Origin: Sedimentisphaerales bacterium
GTDB lineage: Bacteria > Planctomycetota > Phycisphaerae > Sedimentisphaerales > SM23-30
NCBI GenBank assembly: GCA_030640865.1
Contig: DAOWIP010000416.1
Span: 1 to 6,351 of the forward strand
DNA length: 6,351 nt
Reading direction: 5' to 3'
This document shows positions 1-6,351 of the stretch, piece after piece. The notes under the pieces are model-generated. The model had not been told where the DNA came from, did no database searches, and saw only the letters and a list, made by a program, of their open reading frames with translations. Numbering within the stretch: the first letter of the stretch is position 1; every line of letters begins with the position of its first letter. Position numbers and translations under genes: made by a program.

Positions 1-3000
1 AATCCCACGTTGAACGTCAGCGGAAGTTTTACGGATTTCTCGCTAGAAAACGCCTTTACTTCCATTCCGTCCGGGCCGATAAATTCGGTTCAGGCGTTGG
101 GCCGGGATTCGGAGATACGCGGAGCGATGTTGAAGGCCGACGGTATAGGCAGCATCATTGTGAACGGCGGCGCCGAGGGGATTTTCGATTCGCGTATTTA
201 CGCTTTTCACGCGATGACGTCGGATGTGGGTTATATTAACCAGATGTATGTCGGCGGGGAGGGGATTCACAATACGGTGATTGTCGCGAATCGTACGCTG
301 GGTACTCTGTACGTACTGCCGGGCGGTATTTTGGAGGATAGTGAGATTCGCGGGGAATACCATATCGGCACGATTATAGCCGACGAGATCAACCGCACCG
401 ATATTGACGCCATTAACAAGTTGGACCGTGTAACAGCCAATCGGGGAATATTCGATCTTGCGATCGAGGCCGGTGAAATGGGTTACCTGATGGCGCCGGA
501 GATTTTAGGTTCGGCGATTATAGTAGGCGGCCCGGTCAGTCAGATTATGACCTGGGGCGATATGACCAGTACGATTGAGTTGACTGGTCCTTACGGTGAT
601 TTGAGATACCTTTATGTAGGCGGTGATTTTGGTACTCCGACCGGTGGGCTTTTGTCGGTGGACGGTAAGGTCGGCTCGATTTTTGTCGGCGGTGATTTCG
701 AGGCGGAGATACGGTTGAACTGGGAACCGGCCGGGGTGGGCAATCCCGAAGGAAGACAGAAATACAATTACTATGGTACCGAACTAAGCTCACTTATGGT
801 CATGGGCCGAATCGTTGGTTTTGGTGACATCGGCGGCGACGTGGGTATGATTTACGGCCGGGGTGATTTCGGCATACAGGGCAGTGATTTCCATGTACAC
901 GGCGATCTGAACACCCTGATGATATTAGGCGCCGGTACGTCGGCGGACCTGCAAACTGATGTAACAGTCGATGGTAATCTCGGTTCGATGTTGGTGTTCG
1001 GCAGTGTGAACGGGGACATCAACGTAGCGGATAATTTTGGTTTGTTGTTGATGTTAGGCGTAGGCGGTGAGCGTGCCAATCTCAATGGTGATATCACAGT
1101 GGGCGGTAATTTCAGCCGTCTGACTATAATCGCCGGCGATCAGAACGGTAATCTTACGGTTGAGGGCACAGGTCCGCTCGTTACGATTGTCGGTTCGGAT
1201 ATTGACGGTACGACGATTGTCGGCGGTGGGCCGGGCATTACTATCGACGGTTCGATAACCGAAAACGGACGATACCTTTCCACCGGCAGCATAGACACAT
1301 TGCACATCAAAGGTAATATAGATGAAGGCGGTGTTTTGTATATCGACGGCGACCTGGGACAGTTGATTGTCGATGGGAGTATCGAGGGCCTGGTTCATGT
1401 AACCGGGACAATCGGTACCCTGCGGGCCTCGGATATGGGGTTGGTGGAAGGTGGGTTGTCGGCCACCGTAACCGCAGCCGGCGATATAAATACAGTGAAT
1501 ATTGCCAGTGTAATGAAGGACAGCTATGTCCTGGCCGGTTTTGATCCGGGGATTGGCGATACGATTGCCGGCATCATTGACGGTTCGCTGACAGAGGAGG
1601 CCCAGCAGCTTCCGGAAGTTAAAGACAGCCTTTGGAAAGAATTGAGTGTCAACGGCACCCTGATTGACCCGGCTGAGCGGGCACTGCACGGGGACATCCG
1701 GTCAGTTAATCTCGGTGTTCTTTACAATTCAGTAATTGCCGCGGGCGTCAGTCCCGGCGCGAATAATATTTTCGGTGATCTGGACGGTTCCGATATGCCC
1801 GGTACGGGCCAAAGCAGTGTCGGTACGGTAATCATCGGCCAGACCGCGAGTTCTGTTTCCGGTACGCCATTTGGAGTTTTTGCAGACACCGCAATCAGTT
1901 CATTGATAGTGGGTGGGTACTATCTGCCGGTTCCGGTTATGCAGTCCAGTGGTTTTCATAGCTGGACATTGGCCTCGATTGCTCAGGATGACCTGGGCGG
2001 GTTCACTTTTGAGGCCGGCCGACCTTTCCGGGGTGTGATTACTGACGAGTTTGGCGAACAGGTCGATATTATGATTCTGATGGCCGGCGCCGGTGATGGC
2101 CAGGTGCTGCTCAGAGAGGACGGCACGGGAATCGAGGCCATTCAGTTAAGCGAAACCGGTAGCGCGACCACGGTTCAGGTTATAGCGACAGGGCTGGCGA
2201 CTGTCGAAGTAAGCAGAATATATAACGGCGACGACGAAAGCCTTAATATGTTGATGATTGACGGAATACTGGTTGACGGTAACGGACAGGGTTCGATGGA
2301 CATCGGCGGTTCCATTAACTATCTCAAGCTGGGGGGTGTCGGACAGGGTACGGAAGTAACTGTTGGCGGAAACGTTATGACGGCTGATCTGGGAACACTC
2401 AGCGGTTCGGGGGCCGGGGCCGCCACAATCGATATTATCGGCAATGTCAGTTATTTGCGAACCGGCACTGTAAGCGATCATGTAACCGTTACCGCGGGCA
2501 ACGTCGATAGCCTGTTTGCCTGGGGTGATATGGACGGAGTTCTTCTGAGTGAAGGAGACAACCTGCGGAGCGTAATGGTTCTTGGTGATTTTGACGGGGT
2601 CATCAGTTCCGAGGGCGACATTGGCAATATCTATGTAAGCGGAATTACGGGTGGCGGTATTCGGGCTGCCTGGAATATCGGTATGTTCAGTACCGCCGGC
2701 ATGTTCACCGGTTCGGTAACGGCCGGTGGCGATTTCCGTTACGCGATGGTAATGGGTGATGTCGAATACAGTACCCTCGCGGCCGGTCTGGATGTCGGCC
2801 CTGGAGGCGATCCCTTCGCTGGAGATGGGGTGGTTTCAACACGAGGCGATCTGGGAAATGTAATAGTTTTAGGCGACTTTAATTCTTCGAACATCGTCGC
2901 CGGTGTTTCGCCGGGAGCGGACGGGATGTTCGGCACGGCCGATGACAAACTTCAGGAAAGAGCGGTTGAGGAAGAGGAGCCGCCGCAGATTGTCGGGATT

Positions 3001-6000
3001 GAATTCGGCACTACCGCGGAGGGAACAGACTTCAGCACTATCAATGTTGAATTCGCTACATACCCGCAGGGCCGGGCCTCCAATATTGGTTATGTTCATA
3101 TTATAGGTGATGTGGGAGAGTCGATGGTACCGCAGGAAAAATACGCCATTGTATCTGCCGGTGATATCGATTCGGTATATGCTCATCAGCAGGCCTTTAG
3201 CGGTAACGATACTGTTGCCCGTATAACCATCAACAGCAGGGACATTGTGGCCTCGAGCCTGGTGGGAAATATTGAAACGTTGGAGGATGCTCTGAACTCG
3301 GCGTTTCGCATACAGACGGATGGGTTAGATCATGAATTTACCTCTTTCAACCCGGTTGTCGATGCCGACGGTGAATTTGTCCGGGACGCCAACGGCGATA
3401 TAGTCTTCGATGAGACAGGTGATGACATCCTGATTTTCGGTGATGATGTGTGGGTCGAATTTGATGCGGATACTAATGTCGCCTCGTTCCATAAGACCAG
3501 CGGATTCACGATAAACAGGGAAGGGACAAATTACTACAAAATTACTTTGGATTCTTCGATGATTTATAACCGCCAGGGAGCGGCTTTGGACGGCGAATTC
3601 GAGGGACAATGGCCCACCGGTAATGGGATTTCCGGCGATGGCTCCTTTGAATACTTCTTTGCAGTGGGAGACCTGGGTGATTCCGGTTTGACCGCCTTCG
3701 CGCCATTCGGCGTGGATGACAGTGGCAATTATAAGGCTTTTCCGGAAAACACCTGGTGGACCTATTCGAGCATTTTGGGTGACAATTGGCAATATGACTC
3801 CAGCGAAGCCCTGTTGGAGAGTGATTATCTGCGGTTCAACAAGCTGGAGCAGGGCCAGATTCTAAAGATAAATATAGACGATCGCAGCGCGGCCTATCTG
3901 CCGGGTGGGTGGGGAATCTATTTCAATCAAAACAATCTTGGAATGCAGATATGGCAGATCAGCGAGGCAAGTAACCTCGCTGGGGGGACGGGTCAATCTG
4001 TGATTGATTACCTCGGCCGGGACGATCTTGATCCGGTGCGAGATATGGTTGCGCCGAATCTCGATGAGTTGGCGTTTGGTGGCGGGGCCTTTTATGGTTA
4101 CGACGATCAGGGCCAGCAGTTCTTCAATTTTGACAGTTCAGACCTGAGTGTGAGCCTGCTGGCCAATAGTCTTGACGATCTGAACGCGCTGCCGAATCTG
4201 GTAAGCGGGCCGGATGCCGGTCAAATCACCCATCTGCGGGCACTGACATCGCACGAAGGTGATTCGCTCTGGGCAGTGGCTGAATATAAAAAACTGGACG
4301 GTAGTCAGCGAGAATCTCTGATCCGGATCGATAATATTTCCGTGGACGTCGATTCCGCCATTCAGCCAAGCGTCTATATCGCCGAGGAAAACCTGAGTGA
4401 TTACTTTGATAATATTACCGCCTTGGCGGAATTCAACGGCCAACTTTACGGAATCGACAACGCCGCCAATACGCTGGTTACTATTGTTTCCGATCCGACT
4501 TATGCCGATTATGGAAAACCCACAATGGTGGATGCTCTTCAGGATGAGTCATCGAACGTACTGGATGAATTGAATATTGTCGGGTTGGATGTGAATCCCG
4601 ATGGTACGACTCTGTTGGCTCTGCACGATCAGCCGGCCCACGCATTCGATAGTTATCTTGAAGACGCCCTGTACGAAATTGAGCCGGGTACCGGTGTAAC
4701 TGAATTGTGGCAGGAATTCTTCAATGCCGATGTCGAGCGCAGCGGCTTGGCGATTGAGCCGGACGGCAAGATCATCTATGCCGAACCTCTGCGGGGCAAC
4801 CCACTCGGCGATACGATGAAGGTTACGGTCAACAATGAAACAATAGAGCACGTTTTCGGCAGTGATGAAACAGTCGAGTTTATGGGTGGTCGGTATCTGA
4901 GCCTGAGTTCCGACCCGTCGGATACGAACCTGCTGGAGAATGAGTTGCAGCAGGAGTTTGTGGATGGTGGTTTCTATTATGTCTTCAATGTGGATTACAG
5001 CACTGAACTGGACGATATTTCGGTAACTATATCAGGTATCGATTGGATTAATGACGTCGATTTCGGGCAAATTATATCAGTGGTAACAGACGATGATGTT
5101 AATGTTACTGCCAGTTTTGGCTGGCAGTTTGATATTGATACTTTCGAAGATGAACAATTTATAACCCTGGACATCAGCGCCCGTGATGGTGACGGTGATG
5201 TCAAGGTGTATTTCGCGGGTACCGGAATGGTGTCGGAGCTTGTCGGGGCGGACCTTGAATTGGCCGGTAAGGTTCAGGGCCTGCAAACTCGACAGGACCT
5301 TGACCCGGCGCGTGATATGATACTGCCCGAACTGGACGAAATGAGCATTGCCTCGGAAATCCTCACGACTCGCACCACTGTGGTGTTGACGGAGGAATTG
5401 GAACAAATCCTTTCGGAAGACCTTGTGGAGCAGTTACAGATAGAGGTAACTGATGATTTGATGACTGATGTCATTACGGAACTCAGCGGTCATCCGGACG
5501 AGACCGAACTGCTGAGCGAATTCTTTGCGGGATTAAGCATAACAGAATTTAATGCCGTCGGGTATGATTCCCGGCAGGAGATTTTCGCCCTGATCAGCAC
5601 TTATAATTACGACGCTATGCCGATCATGGTAGCCGATCCGGATGATTCGCTTCAGGAAGTACCGCTGAGCATGGATGTCCTGACACAAATATATCAGCAG
5701 TCGGTGGATTCGCGTATCACTTTTGACGAAATTCGCGGTCTGGAGTTCGGCCGTCTGGATGCTGATGATATTTCGGCTGTCAATGAGTTGTGGGCCGTGG
5801 TTTCATTCAGTCGGCTTTTCGATGATGTTTCGGGTTTGAGTAGTAACCATGATGCTCTGTTGCGGATTGCCAACATTGTTGATCCTGTGCAGGATGCCAT
5901 AAGCTTGTCTATCATTGACCTCGATGCACTTGGCTTCAGCAATATTACGGAACTGGCCTACGGTAATATGCCCGGCGATGATCCCGACAACGGCAAGCTC

Positions 6001-6351
6001 TATGGCTACGATACGGATACGCAGACACTGCTTCTGTTGGATAATCGCTTGTGGGTGCGTAACGTCGGTGGCGACTTGATTTCCAATATAACAAACTTCG
6101 GTACCGCCTGGCCGCTCGGCGGAGCCGATCAGGTCGGTAACCTGACTGATCCCAGTGGTCGGCCGTTTAATATCGTGGCGATGGACTTCGATAATGAAGG
6201 CCGACTCCTCGCGGTGGAAGACAACGATAACATTATGGTGGAGATAAGCACCGAGGCATTTATGCTGGGCGATAACGGCCGGGTCGAGTTGGTACAGGTT
6301 CTGCCGCCGGACAATGTCTATCGGGCTATGACGTTTGACAGTTCTTGGCAG
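1..6351 (+). CDS. Giant secreted/cell-surface multidomain protein, internal fragment (both ends missing)
   Basis: Forward frame 1 reads through all 2117 codons without a stop, and no start region or stop codon is present, so the full protein is longer than 2117 residues and this piece alone is above roughly 200 kDa. Residue order is: beta-solenoid (about 1-1080) interrupted by a separate beta module (about 668-760); Ig-like domain (about 1101-1220); jelly-roll-like domain (about 1222-1340); beta-propeller-like unit (about 1341-1621); second jelly-roll-like domain (about 1622-1764); second propeller-like unit (1765 to the end). No cysteine was seen, lysine is scarce and aspartate abundant, which fits an extracellular protein. 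No membrane segment or catalytic motif was recognised; signal peptide and anchor would lie outside the window. The likely role is surface structure, adhesion or ligand binding, by inference from domain type only. The architecture recalls giant surface proteins of Planctomycetota. The reading frame is very certain; function is uncertain. Confidence 0.95.
1525..1563 (+). repeat. A-G-x-x-P-G loop, copy 1 (divergent)
   Basis: Encodes YVLAGFDPGIGDT between two solenoid rungs. It matches the A-G-(V/F/L)-(S/D)-P-G pattern of the later copies but lacks their F-G tail. It is followed about 40 residues on by ELSVNGTL, a rung-like strand. Confidence 0.5.
1729..1776 (+). repeat. AGVSPGA loop, copy 2
   Basis: Encodes SVIAAGVSPGANNIFG. 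The seven residues AGVSPGA (1741-1761) recur exactly at 2899-2919, and both copies go on to a Phe-Gly and an Asp-containing stretch. The loop follows a G-D-I-x-x-V rung and precedes another rung (SVGTVIIG, near 1819). It is probably a conserved loop protruding from the solenoid, possibly cation-binding through its Asp residues; that role is inference. Confidence 0.65.
2002..2280 (+). other. Beta-rich module interrupting the solenoid (residues 668-760)
   Basis: The rung pattern stops after SSLIVGG and is replaced by longer strands: FTFEAGRPFRGVITDEFGE, then DIMILMAGAGDGQVLLREDG, then IEAIQLSETGSATTVQVIA and a further strand before GDDESLNMLMIDGILVDG returns to solenoid-like sequence. The order 'acidic-G-rich strand, GAGDGQV turn, I-x-x-I-x-L, T-x-V-x-V strand' is like a module I recall recurring inside solenoid-type surface proteins of Planctomycetota and similar bacteria, but I cannot name a family. 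It may be a capping or inserted beta-sandwich between two solenoid blocks. Boundaries are approximate. Confidence 0.5.
2770..2826 (+). repeat. A-G-x-x-x-G loop, copy 3 (divergent)
   Basis: Encodes STLAAGLDVGPGGDPFAGD. It starts like the other loops (S-x-(I/L)-x-A-G) but has D-V-G-P-G in place of S-P-G. It sits only about 40 residues upstream of the well-preserved copy 4, so the two form a closely spaced pair. Confidence 0.45.
2887..2946 (+). repeat. AGVSPGADG-FGTADD loop, copy 4
   Basis: Encodes SNIVAGVSPGADGMFGTADD, the most complete form of the loop. It shares AGVSPGA and the F-G pair with the copy at 1729-1776. The A-D-G-x-F-G-T-A-D-D form is Asp-rich and could bind calcium, by analogy with other Asp/Gly loops in secreted proteins (inference). 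It is immediately followed by the acidic linker. Confidence 0.65.
2947..2994 (+). other. Acidic linker (residues 983-998)
   Basis: Encodes KLQERAVEEEEPPQIV, a charged stretch with four consecutive Glu and a Pro-Pro, unlike the surrounding Gly-rich strands. It separates the main solenoid from the short terminal solenoid stretch and is probably a flexible or helical connector. Confidence 0.5.
3301..3660 (+). other. Ig-like domain with C-terminal ALDGEFEG...TGNG motif (residues 1101-1220)
   Basis: The domain starts after the last solenoid strand. It contains an Asp-rich segment (3358-3426) with DADGEF and DANGDIVFD, then alternating beta strands (VWVEFDADTNV, YYKITLDSSMIYN), and ends in GAALDGEFEGQWPTGNG (3577-3627) followed by FEYFF. 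The pattern 'Y-x-I-x-L-D-S-S-x-I-x-(D/N)-x-x-G-x-A-L-D-G-E-F' and the downstream P-(S/T)-G-x-G match a bacterial Ig-like segment common in large secreted proteins of Planctomycetota and resembling the SbsA-type Ig-like domain. This is recognition from memory, so the family name is tentative. Such domains usually act as spacers or in cohesion between modules; the Asp-rich part may bind calcium. Confidence 0.6.
3664..4020 (+). other. Jelly-roll-like beta domain, copy 1 (residues 1222-1340)
   Basis: Begins VGDLGDSGLTAFAPFG and includes two aromatic-rich strands (TWWTYSSILGDNWQYD), then YLRFNKLEQGQILKINIDD and GGWGIYFNQNNLGMQIW. The order 'phi-x-F-x-L-x-x-G-Q-x-L-x-I-x-I-D ... G-h-x-h-Y-F' resembles the pre-peptidase C-terminal type of small beta-sandwich, where a strand ending in acidic residues is followed by a Gly-bounded strand. 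It leads directly into the D-L-D-P linker of the propeller unit, as does the domain at 4864-5292. The assignment is by pattern only; a carbohydrate-binding module is an alternative. Confidence 0.45.
4021..4863 (+). repeat. Beta-propeller-like unit, copy 1 (residues 1341-1621)
   Basis: Opens with DDLDPVRDMVAPNLDEL and then shows five blade-like segments: AFYGYDDQGQQFFNFD (near 4087), HLRALTSHEGDSLWAVAEY (near 4231) with SLIRIDNI, ITALAEFNGQLYGIDN (near 4417), LDELNIVGLDVNPDGTTLLA (near 4561) with ALYEIEPGTG, and SGLAIEPDGKIIYAEP (near 4741). Each has the form 'h-x-x-L-(A/x)-h ... G-x-L-Y-(G/A)-h-D ... L-h-x-I-D', typical of beta-propeller blades, and the last resembles NHL or SMP-30 type blades. 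The order of segments is repeated in copy 2, so the two are tandem duplicates that have diverged strongly. Known propellers of this kind bind ligands or partners; no catalytic residues were recognised. Confidence 0.65.
4864..5292 (+). other. Jelly-roll-like beta domain, copy 2 (residues 1622-1764)
   Basis: Starts after EHVFG and contains EFMGGRYLSLSS, FYYVFNVDYSTELDDISVTI, SFGWQFDIDTFEDEQFITLD and DGDGDVKVYFAGTG. The last part (I-x-x-x-R-D-G-D-G-D-V-K-V-Y-F) parallels INIDD...WGIYF in the copy 1 domain, and both domains are followed by the D-L-D-P-x-R-D-M linker. It is longer than copy 1, mainly in its first half, and very acidic; DGDGD (5185-5199) is a possible calcium loop. The family is uncertain. 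Confidence 0.45.
5293..6351 (+). repeat. Beta-propeller-like unit, copy 2, truncated by window end (residues 1765-2117)
   Basis: Opens with QDLDPARDMILPELDEM, identical to the copy 1 linker at 11 of 17 positions. Blade-like segments follow in the same order as in copy 1: ITEFNAVGYDSRQEIFALI (near 5539), ELWAVVSFSRL with LLRIANI (5785-5877), FSNITELAYGN with KLYGYDTDTQTLLLLD (5935-6042), and FNIVAMDFDNEGRLLAVED (near 6166). The final VYRAMTFDSSWQ is the start of the segment matching SGLAIEPDG in copy 1. Two things differ from copy 1: a helical insert after the linker (5344-5538), and a longer third segment carrying GDDPDNG before LYGYD. The unit continues past the window. Confidence 0.62.
5344..5538 (+). 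other. Acidic, probably helical insert within propeller-like copy 2 (residues 1782-1846)
   Basis: Between the D-L-D-P-x-R-D-M linker and the first blade-like segment, copy 2 has about 65 residues with no counterpart in copy 1. It includes VLTEELEQILSEDL, QLQIEVTDDLMTDVITEL and ETELLSEFF, which are Glu/Asp/Leu-rich with few Gly, unlike the rest of the window. The spacing of leucines suggests one to three amphipathic helices. Its role is unknown. Confidence 0.5.

Larger units (their letters stand above)
1..1995 (+). other. Beta-solenoid region I (protein residues 1-665)
   Basis: The translation is a chain of short glycine-bounded beta strands. Typical rungs are YLYVGGDFGTP (around base 607), GSIFVGGDFEAEI (around 676), GNLGSMLVFGSVNGDI (around 973), DITVGGNFSRLTIIAGD (around 1093), GDLGQLIVDGSIEGLV (around 1351) and AISSLIVGG (around 1891). 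The hydrophobic residues alternate and each rung ends in Gly-Gly or Gly-Asp, as expected for a right-handed parallel beta-helix with tight turns. The two VGGDF copies are 25 residues apart; other rungs are irregular in length, so the repeat is degenerate. Such solenoids act as stalks, adhesins or scaffolds in known surface proteins, and some carry polysaccharide-active sites, but no catalytic residues were identified here. The upstream boundary lies outside the window. Confidence 0.8.
2281..3240 (+). other. Beta-solenoid region II (residues 761-1080)
   Basis: Rungs resume with SMDIGGSINYLKLGGVG, TEVTVGGNVMTADLG, IDIIGNVSYLRTG, VDSLFAWGDMDGVLLSEGD, SVMVLGDFDGVISSEGDIG and GDLGNVIVLGDFNSS. A final short set (NIGYVHIIGDVGE, IVSAGDIDSVYAHQ, ARITINSRDIV) follows an acidic linker near 2950. 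The pattern is the same as in region I, with repeated G-D-(I/L/F) turns. The two SEGD turns (around 2551 and 2614) are about 20 residues apart, giving an idea of the coil length. Function is as for region I and not determinable from sequence. Confidence 0.78.

Noticed and set aside
127..135. Internal ATG as a possible gene start
   Set aside because: Coding pattern and open frame continue upstream to base 1, and no ribosome binding site precedes it; the true start is outside the window.
601..720. DNA-level tandem repeat or CRISPR-like array suggested by recurring GGCGGTGATTT
   Set aside because: The recurrences encode VGGDF solenoid rungs, vary at synonymous positions and are irregularly spaced; there are no constant repeats with unique spacers.
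1054..1689. Antisense open frame of 211 codons, the longest on the minus strand
   Set aside because: It lies exactly in antisense register with the codons of the giant gene. In that register stops arise only from TTA, CTA and TCA codons, which are rare here, so long antisense frames are expected. Its translation shows no domain pattern. The same applies to 43-363, 2146-2481, 2869-3186, 3325-3792, 4138-4443, 4549-4851 and 5077-5406.
2903..3106. Forward-strand open frame of 67 codons in another frame
   Set aside because: Overlaps the giant gene where its Asp/Gly pattern is intact; the product is Arg-rich and low in complexity, as expected of an out-of-frame reading.
4021..5343. Recent duplication or assembly artefact joining two copies of the propeller-like unit
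   Set aside because: The copies are strongly diverged in protein and DNA and differ in length and inserts, so this is an old duplication and not a mis-assembly.
5694..5942. Minus-strand Ser/Arg-rich open frame (and similar ones at 545-793, 852-1097, 2739-2948, 4995-5204, 5274-5474, 6129-6314)
   Set aside because: Ser/Arg/Pro-rich shadows of Asp- and Gly-rich coding sequence, without a convincing ribosome binding site or recognisable motif.

Overview
The whole 6351-base window is the interior of one very large protein-coding gene. Forward frame 1 is open from the first base to the last (2117 codons, no stop), and neither the start nor the stop codon is inside the window. No other gene, RNA gene, promoter, terminator, mobile element, CRISPR array or intergenic gap was found; every base is coding.

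The translation looks like a giant secreted or cell-surface bacterial protein. It is rich in Gly, Asp, Val, Ile and Thr, and a hand translation gave no cysteine and only about 24 lysines. Residues 1 to about 1080 (bases 1-3240) are a long parallel beta-solenoid built from short rungs of the type G-D-h-G-x-h-x-h-x-G, for example the two VGGDF rungs near bases 616 and 691. It is interrupted by a different beta-rich module at about 2002-2280 and carries recurring A-G-x-x-P-G loops. An acidic linker near base 2950 is followed by a last short solenoid stretch, an Ig-like domain ending in an ALDGEFEG...TGNG motif (about 3301-3660), and then two successive copies of a composite unit: a jelly-roll-like beta domain, a D-L-D-P-x-R-D-M linker, and a beta-propeller-like set of blades. 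Copy 1 is complete (about 3664-4863). Copy 2 (about 4864 to the window end) has an extra acidic helical insert and is cut off in its fifth blade-like segment.

Organism: base composition is close to balanced by eye. The combination of solenoid rungs, GVSPGADG-FGTADD-type loops and the A-(x)-LDGEF-G-x-(W/F)-P-(S/T)-G motif resembles giant surface proteins of Planctomycetota and related environmental bacteria. That is recognition from memory rather than a search, and no taxonomic marker is in the window. Function is inferred only at the level of surface structure, adhesion or ligand binding; no catalytic motif was recognised.
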